Shown: positions 17,081 through 26,176 of the stretch, piece by piece
How positions within the stretch are numbered: position 1 is the first letter of the stretch
Layout of the letters: every line of letters starts with the position of its first letter
Origin: Roseateles oligotrophus
Lineage (GTDB): Bacteria; Pseudomonadota; Gammaproteobacteria; Burkholderiales; Burkholderiaceae_C
Assembly (NCBI RefSeq): GCF_025717515.1
Contig: NZ_JAJIRN010000008.1
Location: forward strand, 1-64,000
Direction: 5' to 3'
Length of the DNA: 64,000 nucleotides
Made by a program: the position numbers and the translations under genes
The notes under the pieces: model-generated
Told to the model about the DNA's origin: nothing
Databases searched by the model: none
The model's input: only the letters and a program-made list of their open reading frames with translations

Positions 17081-17848
17081 TTACCCAAGTAGAGCAAATA
17101 CCGCCGGAATCTTGTCCGGCAGTGACTCGCCCGAGCTGCGCCATTGCTCCACCGTCGCGCTGCGAGTCCAGCCTTGTTCAAGGCTGAGGCCGCAACTGAT
17201 GGACAGGCGAGTTTGGGGTCTGAGTGTGCTCAGGAGCGCCTGAAGCAGGGTCGAGTTGCGGTAGGGCGTCTCTATCATCAGCTGCGTCTGCTGCTGGCGT
17301 GTCGACAAGGCCTCAAGCTCGCGAATGCGCGCGGCGCGCGCGGGTACCTCGACCGGCAAATAGCCGACAAAGGCAAAGCTCTGCCCGTTCAAGCCGCTCG
17401 CGGATAGTGCCATCAGCAAGGCACTTGGCCCGCTCAAGGGGATCACCTCAATGTCTGCCTCATGGGCAGCCGCCACGAGTAGCGCGCCGGGGTCGGCCAC
17501 CGCCGGCAGTCCTGCCTCCGAGATCAAGCCCAGGTCGTGGCCCGCCAAGGCCGGAGCGAGCAGGGCGTTCCAGGCTTGATTCTGGCTGGCCGCATCGTTC
17601 GAGCGGCCTTTGGGTGCTCGCGGCAGTTCGGTGATTTGCAGGCTTTGCAGCGCTTGATTCAGCGGCACCAAGGCGTCGACCCGCTTTAGAAATGAGCGCG
17701 TTGTCTTGGCGCTTTCGGCGGCCCAATATTCGAGTCGGGCGGCTGTTTGAATGATGTGCATAGGCAGCACTTGCTGCAGATCGACGGCGGCACCTTCGAC
17801 GCCGAAGTCCAGCGTATTCGGAACCAGATAGAGGCGTCCCTTTTTCAT
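17081..17848 (-). CDS. SAM-dependent methyltransferase of the RsmI/tetrapyrrole-methylase fold
   Basis: A 255-residue protein. LGLISEAGLPAVADPG (about 105-120) and VIPLSGPSALLMALSASGLNGQSFAFVGYLP (about 134-164) are the RsmI-type signatures, the second forming the SAM pocket. It is shorter than RsmI, and the N-terminus GRLYLVPNTLDFG lacks the usual GTPIGN start, so it is a paralogue rather than RsmI (16S rRNA C1402 methylase) itself. Substrate unknown. It follows maf with a four-base overlap (ATGA), a pairing often seen in betaproteobacteria. Confidence 0.8.
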   Translation of the reverse strand: MKKGRLYLVPNTLDFGVEGAAVDLQQVLPMHIIQTAARLEYWAAESAKTTRSFLKRVDALVPLNQALQSLQITELPRAPKGRSNDAASQNQAWNALLAPALAGHDLGLISEAGLPAVADPGALLVAAAHEADIEVIPLSGPSALLMALSASGLNGQSFAFVGYLPVEVPARAARIRELEALSTRQQQTQLMIETPYRNSTLLQALLSTLRPQTRLSISCGLSLEQGWTRSATVEQWRSSGESLPDKIPAVFALLG

Positions 17849-18468
17849 GCTGAGCTCCCATTCTTTAAGACGAGTAGTGGATCAAGGCCAGCTTGGCGAA
17901 GCAATTGGCTGGTGCGTATCAGGGGCAGGCCGATCAAGGCACTCGGGTCGTCGGACTCAATCGACGCGAGCAGGGCGATGCCCAGGCCTTCGGACTTGGC
18001 GCTGCCTGCGCAGTCATAGGGCTGCTCGGCATTGAGGTAATTCTCTATTTCTACGGCGCTCAGGCTTCTGAATTGCACGCGCACCGGAGCGATGTCACCG
18101 GCGCTGAAACCGGACTCCGCGCAGACTACGGCGACGGCGGTGTGGAACACGACCGATTGGCCACTCATCGCGCTCAGTTGCTCGACTGCACGCGCATGCG
18201 TGCCGGGCTTGCCTATTGCCTGACCATTCAGGTCGGCGACTTGGTCGGAGCCGATCACGATGGCCCGAGGGAATTGCTTGGCGACCGCTTGGGCCTTGGC
18301 CATGGCCAGTCGGGCAGCCAATTGCACCGGCGCTTCGCCTGGTCGGGTGGATTCATCCAAATCCGGGGCGAAAACTTCAAACGGCATGCGCAGACGCTCC
18401 AGTAGTTCGCGCCGATAGCGAGAACTGGAGCCGAGGATAAGGGGTCGAGAGGGGAGGGTGACATTCAT
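17845..18468 (-). CDS. maf: Maf-family nucleotide pyrophosphatase (YceF type)
   Basis: House-cleaning enzyme that hydrolyses non-canonical NTPs; the YceF subgroup acts on m7GTP. The 207-residue protein starts with RPLILGSSSRYRRELLERL (about 8-26), the Maf substrate loop, followed by DESTRPGE, IVIGSDQVADL (about 70-80, with the catalytic Asp) and GKPGTHARAVEQL. It is divergent from yceD with only 68 bases between starts, and translationally coupled to the downstream methyltransferase gene. Confidence 0.9.
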   Translation of the reverse strand: MNVTLPSRPLILGSSSRYRRELLERLRMPFEVFAPDLDESTRPGEAPVQLAARLAMAKAQAVAKQFPRAIVIGSDQVADLNGQAIGKPGTHARAVEQLSAMSGQSVVFHTAVAVVCAESGFSAGDIAPVRVQFRSLSAVEIENYLNAEQPYDCAGSAKSEGLGIALLASIESDDPSALIGLPLIRTSQLLRQAGLDPLLVLKNGSSA

Positions 18469-18536
18469 CCGGTCATTTTCGCATTGCTAACCGTCACCGA
18501 GCCCTGGTAGTTCGCTGGGCCACCTACACTTGGGGC

Positions 18537-19103
18537 ATGAAAGAGCATATGTTTCTCGCGGATAAATTGGATGTCGTGGCTTTTGCGCGCGACGGTGGGC
18601 AATTGAGCGGTGAACTGCCCGCGGGTAGTTTGTTGCGTTTGGCCGACGCGGCGGCGCCGGAAGCGCCTGCGAGCGCTTGGCCGGCAGTCAAGTGGTCGGC
18701 CACTGGCGAGCGCCGTGAGCCGCGCGGCGCTCAAGCCCAAACTTGGTTGCATCTGGAGGCTTCGGCCGTAGCTCAGTTGACGTGTCAGCGTTGTTTGCGT
18801 CCGGTGCAAGAGCATATTGAGTTCACCCGCTGGTTCCGCTTTGTCCAAGATGAGGCCGCAGCAGCCGGCCTTGATGCCGAATGCGAAGAGGACTTGCTGG
18901 TGATTTCGCGTAGCTTCGATGTATTGGAATTGATCGAAGACGAGCTGTTGCTTACTCTGCCCTTGGTGCCTCGGCATGAGCAATGCCCTGAGCCGCTGAA
19001 AGTGCCGGTTGATCCGAGTTTGGCTGCTGTCGAGCTTGAGGTTGAGTCGCCGCATCCCTTTGCTGCGCTTGCTGCCCTGAAGAAGCAGGGGCCGGCCCAG
19101 TAG
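18537..19103 (+). CDS. yceD: YceD family protein (DUF177)
   Basis: A 188-residue protein of the YceD/DUF177 family, encoded next to rpmF across proteobacteria and linked to 23S rRNA/ribosome maturation. The conserved core is LTCQRCLRPVQEHIE (about 81-95, CxxC), followed by DLLVISRSFDVLELIEDELLLTLPLVPRHEQC. TACACT at 18525-18530 ends six bases before the ATG, so transcription could begin at the start codon itself. A second promoter lies after the gene, in front of rpmF. Confidence 0.9.
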   Translation: MKEHMFLADKLDVVAFARDGGQLSGELPAGSLLRLADAAAPEAPASAWPAVKWSATGERREPRGAQAQTWLHLEASAVAQLTCQRCLRPVQEHIEFTRWFRFVQDEAAAAGLDAECEEDLLVISRSFDVLELIEDELLLTLPLVPRHEQCPEPLKVPVDPSLAAVELEVESPHPFAALAALKKQGPAQ

Positions 19104-19121
19104 TCGCCTGGTCTGCATGCT

Positions 19122-19149
19122 TTGACGAAGAATTCCGGCGTGCTACAAT
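19122..19149 (+). promoter_or_regulatory. Sigma-70 promoter of rpmF/fab genes
   Basis: TTGACG at 19122-19127 and TACAAT at 19144-19149 with a 16-base spacer, close to the sigma-70 consensus. Transcription would start near 19156, giving an unusually long leader before rpmF. Confidence 0.7.
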
Positions 19150-19424
19150 CACGGGCTTTCCCCGGTTCGAGAATCAAAGTGGCATGTCGCAGGGGCTAGG
19201 TTTTGGCAAGACGGCTGGCAATAAAGCACGCTGTAAGCCAGGGTCAATATCTGCAGGCAGCTGGCGCATGGTGCGCAGAAGCTCGTGACGCTTGAGTACA
19301 TAGCAAAGCAACTTAGCAAACAACACGCGGCTCCCGGGGTGTCAGGGCCGCAAGATCAGTGATGAGCTGGCTTAGTCCATTCATTGCGGTGCGCTCTAAA
19401 TCACCGGAGCCTTAGGAGAATTTC
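19150..19424 (+). other. Long 5' leader of rpmF (about 270 bases), no gene
   Basis: No open frame of note. The region contains complementary segments such as CTGGC/GCCAG around 19210-19240 and a GGCTCCCGGGG/GGGCCG-rich part near 19330-19350, so it may fold. A ribosome site (TAGGAGAAT) precedes the rpmF ATG. A leader of this length before a ribosomal-protein gene could carry autoregulation or processing sites, but I do not recognise a known RNA family. Confidence 0.4.
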
Positions 19425-19610
19425 ATGGCAGTTCAGCAAAACAAAAAGTCCCCATCCAAGCGCGGCATGCACAACTCGCATACAGCACTGGCCACCCCAG
19501 GTACCGGCATCGAGCCTACAACTGGTGAGGTGCATCTGCGCCACCACATCAGCCCGACCGGCTTCTATCGCGGCCGCAAGGTCCTGAAGACCAAGGCTGA
19601 CGCCTCCTAA
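19425..19610 (+). CDS. rpmF: 50S ribosomal protein L32
   Basis: A 61-residue basic protein: [19 protein letters not shown] is the L32 signature, followed by [20 protein letters not shown]. Length and sequence are those of proteobacterial L32 without the zinc-binding Cys residues. It lies upstream of plsX-fab as usual, but here a strong terminator separates the two. Confidence 0.97.
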   Translation: MAVQQNKKSPSKRGMHNSHTALATPGTGIEPTTGEVHLRHHISPTGFYRGRKVLKTKADAS

Positions 19611-19673
19611 GATTTTTGCTTGCGCATGGCTTTCGGGCGATGCGTTGGTTTGATCTGCTATGGCTCACAAAAT

Positions 19674-19707
19674 CCCGGCCTGTGCCTTGTTGCAGTGCCG
19701 GGTTTTT
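19674..19707 (+). terminator. Rho-independent terminator after rpmF
   Basis: CCCGGC-CTG (19674-19682) pairs with CAG-T-GCCGGG (19693-19702, one bulged T), then five T. It should end or attenuate rpmF transcripts before plsX. Confidence 0.8.
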
Positions 19708-19737
19708 GTGTTGTTGTTTTGAATTGTTGCGGGCAAA

Positions 19738-19756
19738 CTTGGCGTTAGGCGCCAAG
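19738..19756. repeat. Perfect hairpin upstream of plsX
   Basis: CTTGGCG and CGCCAAG form a seven-pair stem around a TTAGG loop. It is followed by CTTGTTT rather than a clean T-run, so it could be a second weak terminator or a regulatory site. Confidence 0.5.
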
Positions 19757-19807
19757 CTTGTTTGATTTGCTTTATTTGTCGTCGAACTCACTCTTCGACC
19801 TGCTTTG

Positions 19808-20965
19808 ATGTCCACAATCGGCTCTAGTCTTTCTTCCAAGTCTGCCGCCATGTCGGTCTTGCCACTTGAGGTGGTGCGCTTGGCGATCGACTGCATGGGC
19901 GGCGACCATGGGCCCTCGGTCACCTTGCCGGCGGCAAAGGCATTTCTGGAGCGCCATCCGAACGCCGAATTGCTCTTGGTCGGCATGCCCGATGCTCTGA
20001 AGGAGGCTTTTGCTTGGCCGCGGGCTCGCATCATCGCGGCATCCGAGGTTGTGCAGATGGATGATCCGGTTGAGGTCGCCCTGCGCCGCAAGAAGGATTC
20101 TTCGATGCGCGTGGCGATCAACCTGCTGAAGTCGGTTGACGGGGCGGCGCCTTTGGCCGATGCCTGCGTGTCGGCCGGCAATACCGGCGCGCTGATGGCG
20201 GTGTCGCGCTACTTGCTGAAGACGCTTGACGGCATTGATCGTCCGGCGATTGCCTCGGTGATGCCGACCCAAACCGGCGGCTACACCACCATGTTGGATT
20301 TGGGCGCTAACGTTGACTGCACGGCCGAACATTTGCTGCAATTTGCGTTGATGGGCAGTGCCCTGGTCTCGGCTGTAGACGGCAAGGACGAGCCCAAGGT
20401 CGGTCTGCTGAATATTGGTGAAGAGGTCATCAAGGGCAGCGAAACGATCAAACGTGCCGGCGAATTGCTAAGGCAAGCCGGTGCGGCAGGCCAAATCAAC
20501 TTCATTGGCAACGTTGAAGGCAAAGACATTTTCACCGGTGAGGTTGACCTCGTTGTCTGTGATGGCTTTGTCGGCAATGTGGCTTTGAAGACCGCCGAGG
20601 GCTTGGCGACCATGATCATCACGATCATTCGACAGGAATTTGGCCGAAGTTGGCTGACGAAGGCGGCGGCTTTGATTGCCATGCCGGTGCTCAAGCGATT
20701 CAAGGACCGAGTCGATCACAGGCGTTTCAATGGTGCGGCATTGCTCGGGCTGCGTGGCTTGGTTTTCAAGAGTCATGGTGCTGCCGACCAATTGGCGTTC
20801 GAAACCGCATTGAACCGGGCGTATGATGCCGCCCGCAATCGCTTACTCGACCGGGTACATGATCGCATCATCGCCGCCTTGCAAGCCCAGCCCTCGGCGA
20901 TCGAGGAGTCGGGCGGGGCGGATGTTTCAGGAGACAAGGCGACGCAGGTCGTTCAAGCTGCATGA
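19808..20965 (+). CDS. plsX: Phosphate acyltransferase PlsX
   Basis: Makes acyl-phosphate from acyl-ACP for phospholipid synthesis. About 385 residues from the ATG at 19808; an internal ATG at 19850 would give the more usual N-terminus [19 protein letters not shown]. Signatures are [47 protein letters not shown] and [15 protein letters not shown]-terminal extension of about 25 residues is variable. Neither start has a clear ribosome site. Its stop overlaps fabH by four bases. Confidence 0.95.
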   Translation: MSTIGSSLSSKSAAMSVLPLEVVRLAIDCMGGDHGPSVTLPAAKAFLERHPNAELLLVGMPDALKEAFAWPRARIIAASEVVQMDDPVEVALRRKKDSSMRVAINLLKSVDGAAPLADACVSAGNTGALMAVSRYLLKTLDGIDRPAIASVMPTQTGGYTTMLDLGANVDCTAEHLLQFALMGSALVSAVDGKDEPKVGLLNIGEEVIKGSETIKRAGELLRQAGAAGQINFIGNVEGKDIFTGEVDLVVCDGFVGNVALKTAEGLATMIITIIRQEFGRSWLTKAAALIAMPVLKRFKDRVDHRRFNGAALLGLRGLVFKSHGAADQLAFETALNRAYDAARNRLLDRVHDRIIAALQAQPSAIEESGGADVSGDKATQVVQAA

Positions 20966-21972
20966 CATCTAGCAACCAGACCCACTTAGCCGCTGTTTCT
21001 CGCTACTCTCGTATTCTTGGCACAGGCAGCTTTCTGCCGCCAAACCGTCTCAGCAATGCCGACCTGGTCGCACAACTTGCCAAGGACGGCATCGAAACTT
21101 CGGACGAGTGGATTGTCGAGCGCACCGGCATCCGGGCGCGTCATTTTGCCGGCACCGGCGTCACGGCAAGCGATCTGGCGCTGCCGGCCGCTCAAGCGGC
21201 ATTGGCCGCGGCTGGTGTTGCCGCGGGTGAAATTGACCTGATCATCGTCGCGACCTCGACGCCGGACATGATCTTTCCGTCCACCGCTTGCCTGTTGCAG
21301 GCCAAGCTCGGTGTTGCGGGAGCCGCTGCCTTTGACGTTCAAGCGGTCTGCTCCGGCTTTGTGTATGCGTTGACGGTTGCCGATTCAATGATCCGCACCG
21401 GCGCGGCCTCGAAAGCCCTGGTCATCGGGGCCGAAGTCTTTTCGCGCATTCTCGATTTCAAAGACCGCACGACCTGTGTATTGTTTGGTGACGGTGCCGG
21501 AGCCGTGGTGCTCGGGGCCAGCGACATCCCCGGCATCTTGGCCAGTGAATTGCATGCCGATGGCAGCCATGCCGGCATTCTCTGTGTGCCGGGCACGGTT
21601 GTGGGTGGGCAGGTGCTGGGCGACCCATTGTTGAAAATGGATGGCCAGGCCGTCTTCAAGTTGGCGGTGGGCGTGCTGGAAAAAGTAGCGCGCGGCGTGC
21701 TTGAGAAAGCGGGCCGGGTCGAGGCCGACATTGACTGGCTGATCCCGCACCAGGCCAATATCCGCATCATGCACAGCACCACCAAGAAGCTGAAGTTGCC
21801 GCTGGACAAGTTGATCGTTACCGTGGATCAACATGGCAACACCTCGGCCGCTTCGATTCCGCTGGCGCTCGATGCGGCGGTGCGTTCCGGCAAGATCAAG
21901 ACCGGTGACACGGTGATGCTGGAAGGAGTGGGCGGTGGTTTCACTTGGGGCGCTGTGCTGCTGGACTTTTAA
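20962..21972 (+). CDS. fabH: Beta-ketoacyl-ACP synthase III
   Basis: Condenses acetyl-CoA with malonyl-ACP to start fatty-acid synthesis. The 336 residues show the catalytic triad Cys130 (QAVCSGF), His263 (IPHQANIRI) and Asn293 ([10 protein letters not shown]), and the [10 protein letters not shown] end. Translation is coupled to plsX through an ATGA overlap. Confidence 0.96.
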   Translation: MTSSNQTHLAAVSRYSRILGTGSFLPPNRLSNADLVAQLAKDGIETSDEWIVERTGIRARHFAGTGVTASDLALPAAQAALAAAGVAAGEIDLIIVATSTPDMIFPSTACLLQAKLGVAGAAAFDVQAVCSGFVYALTVADSMIRTGAASKALVIGAEVFSRILDFKDRTTCVLFGDGAGAVVLGASDIPGILASELHADGSHAGILCVPGTVVGGQVLGDPLLKMDGQAVFKLAVGVLEKVARGVLEKAGRVEADIDWLIPHQANIRIMHSTTKKLKLPLDKLIVTVDQHGNTSAASIPLALDAAVRSGKIKTGDTVMLEGVGGGFTWGAVLLDF

Positions 21973-22026
21973 TGATCTGAGCGACCTGGCTCCGGCTTGT
22001 GTTGCCGGCGCTCACCTTCATCATCA

Positions 22027-22974
22027 ATGACTATGACTTCAAAATTTGCTTTTGTATTCCCAGGCCAAGGCTCGCAAAGCGTCGGCATGCTGGACGCCTG
22101 GGGTGACCATCCCGAGATCACCCGTACCTTGGCCGAGGCTTCTTCGGCGCTCGGTCAAGATATCGGTGAGCTGATCAAATCCGGCCCCAAAGAGCAGCTC
22201 GACTTGACGACCAACACCCAGCCGGTGATGTTGACCGCGGCAGTTGCTTGCTACCGTGCCTGGATCGCTGAAACAGGCTTGCAGCCTGCCGTCGCCGCCG
22301 GCCATTCGCTGGGTGAGTACAGCGCCCTGGTGGCGGCCGGTGCCTTGAGCCTCAGCGACGCCTTGCAGCTGGTGCGTTTCCGCGCTCAGGCCATGCAAGA
22401 GGCGGTGCCGGTCGGTGTCGGCGCGATGGCCGCGATTCTGGGTCTTGATGCTCAGGCCGTGCGCGACGGCTGTGCTGCTGCGGCCCTGGCCACAGGCGAG
22501 GCGGTGGAGGCGGCTAATTTCAATGATCCGAAGCAGACCGTCATCGCTGGCACCAAGGCCGGTGTGGACAAGGCCTGCGAGTTGCTGAAGGCTGCAGGTG
22601 CCAAACGGGCCTTGCTGTTGGCCGTGTCGGCGCCATTCCACTCCAGCTTGATGCGGCCGGCCGCCGAGGCCTTGAAGTCCAAATTGGCCGTGACCCAATT
22701 CTCCCCCTTGCAATTCCCCGTGATCAATAACGTCGACGTTGCGATGGTGTCCGATGCCGAGGGTTTGCGTGACGCGCTGTATCGGCAGGCCTTTGGCCCC
22801 GTCCGCTGGGTGGAATTGATGCTGGCCTTGAAGGCACAGGGCTTGACTCACATCATCGAGTGCGGCCCCGGCAAGGTCTTGGCCGGCATGACCAAACGAA
22901 TCGACAGTGAAATTATTAGCGCCACGGTGCTTGATGCGGCCTCCTTGGCCGACGCGCGCGCTTTGCTGGGCTGA
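22027..22974 (+). CDS. fabD: Malonyl-CoA:ACP transacylase
   Basis: Transfers malonyl from CoA to ACP. FVFPGQGSQSVGM opens the protein; the nucleophile Ser94 is in AGHSLGEYSALVA, and APFHSSLMRPA holds the catalytic His. About 315 residues from the ATG at 22027; a second ATG two codons later is equally possible. It follows fabH by 54 bases and precedes fabG by nine. Confidence 0.95.
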   Translation: MTMTSKFAFVFPGQGSQSVGMLDAWGDHPEITRTLAEASSALGQDIGELIKSGPKEQLDLTTNTQPVMLTAAVACYRAWIAETGLQPAVAAGHSLGEYSALVAAGALSLSDALQLVRFRAQAMQEAVPVGVGAMAAILGLDAQAVRDGCAAAALATGEAVEAANFNDPKQTVIAGTKAGVDKACELLKAAGAKRALLLAVSAPFHSSLMRPAAEALKSKLAVTQFSPLQFPVINNVDVAMVSDAEGLRDALYRQAFGPVRWVELMLALKAQGLTHIIECGPGKVLAGMTKRIDSEIISATVLDAASLADARALLG

Positions 22975-22983
22975 AAGAAAACC

Positions 22984-23733
22984 ATGACAGATATTGCTTC
23001 CGAAAAAGGCCAGATCGCTCTGGTGACAGGTGCGAGTCGCGGCATCGGCCGCTCGATTGCTTTGGCCTTGGCCGAACAGGGCCTTGTGGTGATTGGCACG
23101 GCCACCAGCGAGGCCGGCGCGGCCGCCATCGGCGAAGCCTTGGCCCCGCTTGGCGGGCGCGGCTTGGTCTTGGATGTCAATGACGCAGCGGCCGTCGAGG
23201 CGGCCGTTGACGGCATCGTCAAGGCGAATGGCGGTCTGCAGGTCTTGGTCAATAACGCCGGAATTACGCGGGACACCTTGTCCATGCGGATGAAGGACGA
23301 GGACTGGGATGCCGTGTTGGATACCAACTTGAAGGCAGTCTTCCGCATGAGTCGTGCAGTCATGCGCACCATGATGAAACAGCGTTATGGCCGCATCATC
23401 AACATCACCTCGGTGGTCGGTGCGTCTGGCAATGCCGGTCAAGCCAACTATGCAGCGGCCAAGGCCGGCGTGGCGGGAATGACGCGCGCTTTGGCGCGTG
23501 AACTAGGTAGCCGCGGCATCACCGTCAACTGTGTGGCGCCCGGCTTCATTGCCACCGATATGACCGAAGTCTTGCCCGAGGCTCAAAAAGCGGCCTTGAT
23601 GGCGCAGATTCCGGTTGGCCGCTTGGGTGACCCTCGGGAAATTGCTGATGCGGTTGCCTTCTTGGCGTCGCATAAGGCCGCCTACATTACGGGTACCGAG
23701 TTACATGTCAATGGTGGCATGTACATGTCCTGA
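22984..23733 (+). CDS. fabG: 3-oxoacyl-ACP reductase
   Basis: NADPH-dependent short-chain dehydrogenase of fatty-acid elongation, 249 residues. TGASRGIG (15-22) binds the cofactor, NNAG (90-93) is conserved, and the catalytic residues are Ser143, Tyr156 and Lys160 (YAAAK). The C-terminus ELHVNGGMYMS is typical of FabG. Confidence 0.96.
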   Translation: MTDIASEKGQIALVTGASRGIGRSIALALAEQGLVVIGTATSEAGAAAIGEALAPLGGRGLVLDVNDAAAVEAAVDGIVKANGGLQVLVNNAGITRDTLSMRMKDEDWDAVLDTNLKAVFRMSRAVMRTMMKQRYGRIINITSVVGASGNAGQANYAAAKAGVAGMTRALARELGSRGITVNCVAPGFIATDMTEVLPEAQKAALMAQIPVGRLGDPREIADAVAFLASHKAAYITGTELHVNGGMYMS

Positions 23734-23827
23734 AGCGGACCCAGGGAAAATCGCCCCCGCGTTGTTGAGACACCTTGTCGTGCCAAGTGCACTGCCTGCG
23801 GTGCCTCGCCTAGCTGGTACGATTTTC

Positions 23828-23840
23828 CTTAGGTCCTAAG
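23828..23840. promoter_or_regulatory. 13-base palindrome in the fabG-acpP spacer
   Basis: CTTAGG and CCTAAG are perfect mirror arms around one T, in the 256-base spacer before acpP. It may be an operator for acpP, or chance. No -35/-10 pair could be placed with confidence, although TTAGAA near 23944-23949 is a possible -10. Confidence 0.3.
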
Positions 23841-23908
23841 AACTGTGGCGAGAGCATCCCGCTTTCGCCCACCGGATTTGCCCGGCCGGTGAAGGTTTTC
23901 TGGCGTGA

Positions 23909-24229
<321 letters not shown>

Positions 24230-24277
24230 TCAAGCATCCAAGCTTGTCTGGTCATAACTAACTGAACTCCTAATCGC

Positions 24278-25522
24278 ATGAGCCGTCGTCGCGTTGTCAT
24301 TACTGGACTTGGTCTGATCAGCCCCGTGGGTAACACGGTGGATGAGGCCTGGAGCAACATCCTGGCCGGTCAGTCCGGTATTGACCGCATCACTCACTTT
24401 GATGCCTCGGGCTTCTCCTGCCATATCGCGGGCGAGGTCAAGGGCTTCGATGTGACGGACTACATTCCGGCCAAAGAAGCGCGCGCGATGGATACCTTCA
24501 TTCACTTCGGATTGGCTGCGTCCATCCAGGCGGTGAAGGATTCCGGCTTGCCGACCGGAGATCAGTTGACCGAAGAACAGGCCGAGCGCATTGGCGTGCT
24601 GGTGGGTTCGGGCATCGGCGGTTTGCCGATGATCGAAGCGACCCATGGCGAGTTGATGGCGCGCGGCCCGCGTCGGGTATCACCGTTTTTTGTGCCGGCC
24701 TCGATCATCAATATGATCTCGGGCCATGTCTCGATCAAGTTTGGCTTTACCGGCCCGAATTTGGCCATCGTGACCGCCTGCACCACCGGTTTGCACGCCA
24801 TTGGCGAGGCAGGTCGGATGATCGAATACGGTGATGTCGACGTGATGATTGCCGGTGGTTCCGAAGCCACCATCTCTCCTTTGGGCCTCGGAGGTTTTGC
24901 CTCGGCGCGTGCTTTGTCGACGCGCAACGAGGATCCAAAAACCGCCTCCCGCCCCTGGGACAAAGACCGCGACGGCTTTGTGCTGGGTGAGGGGGCCGGT
25001 GTGCTGGTGCTTGAAGAGTACGAGCATGCGAAGAAGCGCGGCGCCAAGATTTACGCTGAGCTGGCAGGTTTTGGCATGGGCTCCGACGCCTATCACATGA
25101 CAGCCCCTAGCGTTGACGGCCCCAAGCGCTCAATGCGCGCGGCGCTGCGCAATGCCGGTTTGAATACCGATCAAATTCAATACATGAATGCCCACGGCAC
25201 CTCGACGCCGCTGGGCGATTTGAATGAAACCAATGCCATCAAGCTGGCATTTGGCGCCGACGCCAGCAATCTGGTGATCAGTTCGACCAAGTCGATGACC
25301 GGGCATTTGCTGGGTGGTGCGGGCGGCATCGAGTCGGTGTTCACTGTGCTCGCGTTGCAGAATCAGGTGGCGCCGCCGACCATCAATATCTTCAACCAAG
25401 ACCCACTTTGTGATCTTGATTACTGCGCCAACGAGGCCCGGCCTATGAAGATGGAATACGCCGCCAAAAATAACTTCGGTTTTGGTGGCACCAACGGCAC
25501 TTTGATCTTCAAGCGCATCTAA
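24278..25522 (+). CDS. fabF: Beta-ketoacyl-ACP synthase II
   Basis: Elongating condensing enzyme, 414 residues. Catalytic Cys168 ([11 protein letters not shown]), His306 ([11 protein letters not shown]) and His343 ([13 protein letters not shown]) are all present, with the GFGGTNG loop at the end. It follows acpP by 48 bases. Confidence 0.97.
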   Translation: MSRRRVVITGLGLISPVGNTVDEAWSNILAGQSGIDRITHFDASGFSCHIAGEVKGFDVTDYIPAKEARAMDTFIHFGLAASIQAVKDSGLPTGDQLTEEQAERIGVLVGSGIGGLPMIEATHGELMARGPRRVSPFFVPASIINMISGHVSIKFGFTGPNLAIVTACTTGLHAIGEAGRMIEYGDVDVMIAGGSEATISPLGLGGFASARALSTRNEDPKTASRPWDKDRDGFVLGEGAGVLVLEEYEHAKKRGAKIYAELAGFGMGSDAYHMTAPSVDGPKRSMRAALRNAGLNTDQIQYMNAHGTSTPLGDLNETNAIKLAFGADASNLVISSTKSMTGHLLGGAGGIESVFTVLALQNQVAPPTINIFNQDPLCDLDYCANEARPMKMEYAAKNNFGFGGTNGTLIFKRI

Positions 25523-25614
25523 GGCCTTGTTTGAGCGGGTGCGGTTACGCACCCTCGTGTTGTTCTACGCGCTTGCTTCGGGCTTTGGGCCCTTGACGGC
25601 AAGAGGTGTCGCCC

Positions 25615-26082
25615 TTGAAGCGTTCCGCAGCACCGTTCCGGCTTGAGGTAGTGCCTCTGCCTGGGCTTAGTTGGCTGCTTGTTTTTACCGCCGCGCTGGC
25701 TGCCCTGTCGGTTGCGCTCGCCTTCACCTCACATTTCCCCCGGCTTTGGCCCTTGCTTTGCCTGCCGTTGTTGGCTGCGGGGTCGGCATGGCGATGTGCG
25801 CGCATCGTGCCGCGTTGCTTGCGTTGGGACGGCCAAATTTGGCATCTGCATACCCTGAAACAAAGCGTTTCGGGGGCCTCATTGGGCGAGGGCCTCGATG
25901 CGCCGGCGCCCGTCCAGTTGCGGGTCCTATTTGATTTTGGGTTCTGCCTGTTGCTGCGCGCCCGCGCTCCCGGCGCTTTCTGGCTTAGCCCGGTGTATTT
26001 GCCCTTGCTGCGAGCCCACCAATCGGCATGTTGGACGCAACTGCGAGCCGTGCTCTATTGTTCGCATCAAAGCCCGGTCTAG
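25615..26082 (+). CDS. YgfX-like membrane protein
   Basis: About 155 residues: two membrane segments (about 17-35 and 40-58), then RCARIVPRCLRWDGQIWHL and a mixed C-terminal part ending LRAHQSACWTQLRAVLY. The two-helix start and the L-R-W-x-G-Q-x-W motif resemble the YgfX/CptA family (PF07254). A TTG at 25615 was chosen because GAGG lies nine bases upstream; a GTG at 25606 is the alternative. In relatives a similar small gene sits between fabF and rpoE. Function in this context unknown. Confidence 0.55.
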   Translation: MKRSAAPFRLEVVPLPGLSWLLVFTAALAALSVALAFTSHFPRLWPLLCLPLLAAGSAWRCARIVPRCLRWDGQIWHLHTLKQSVSGASLGEGLDAPAPVQLRVLFDFGFCLLLRARAPGAFWLSPVYLPLLRAHQSACWTQLRAVLYCSHQSPV

Positions 26083-26176
26083 GTTTATGTCTCGCATGAC
26101 TTTCGCTATGCTTGGTCTGTGCTGCGATCATTCGCGCGCAATCATCAATTCAACAGTTAGTTCATAGAGTCAAACC

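Noticed and set aside
22039-23442. 467-codon open frame on the minus strand
   Set aside because: Antisense to fabD/fabG in GC-rich coding sequence; its His/Gln/Gly-rich composition is typical of a shadow frame.
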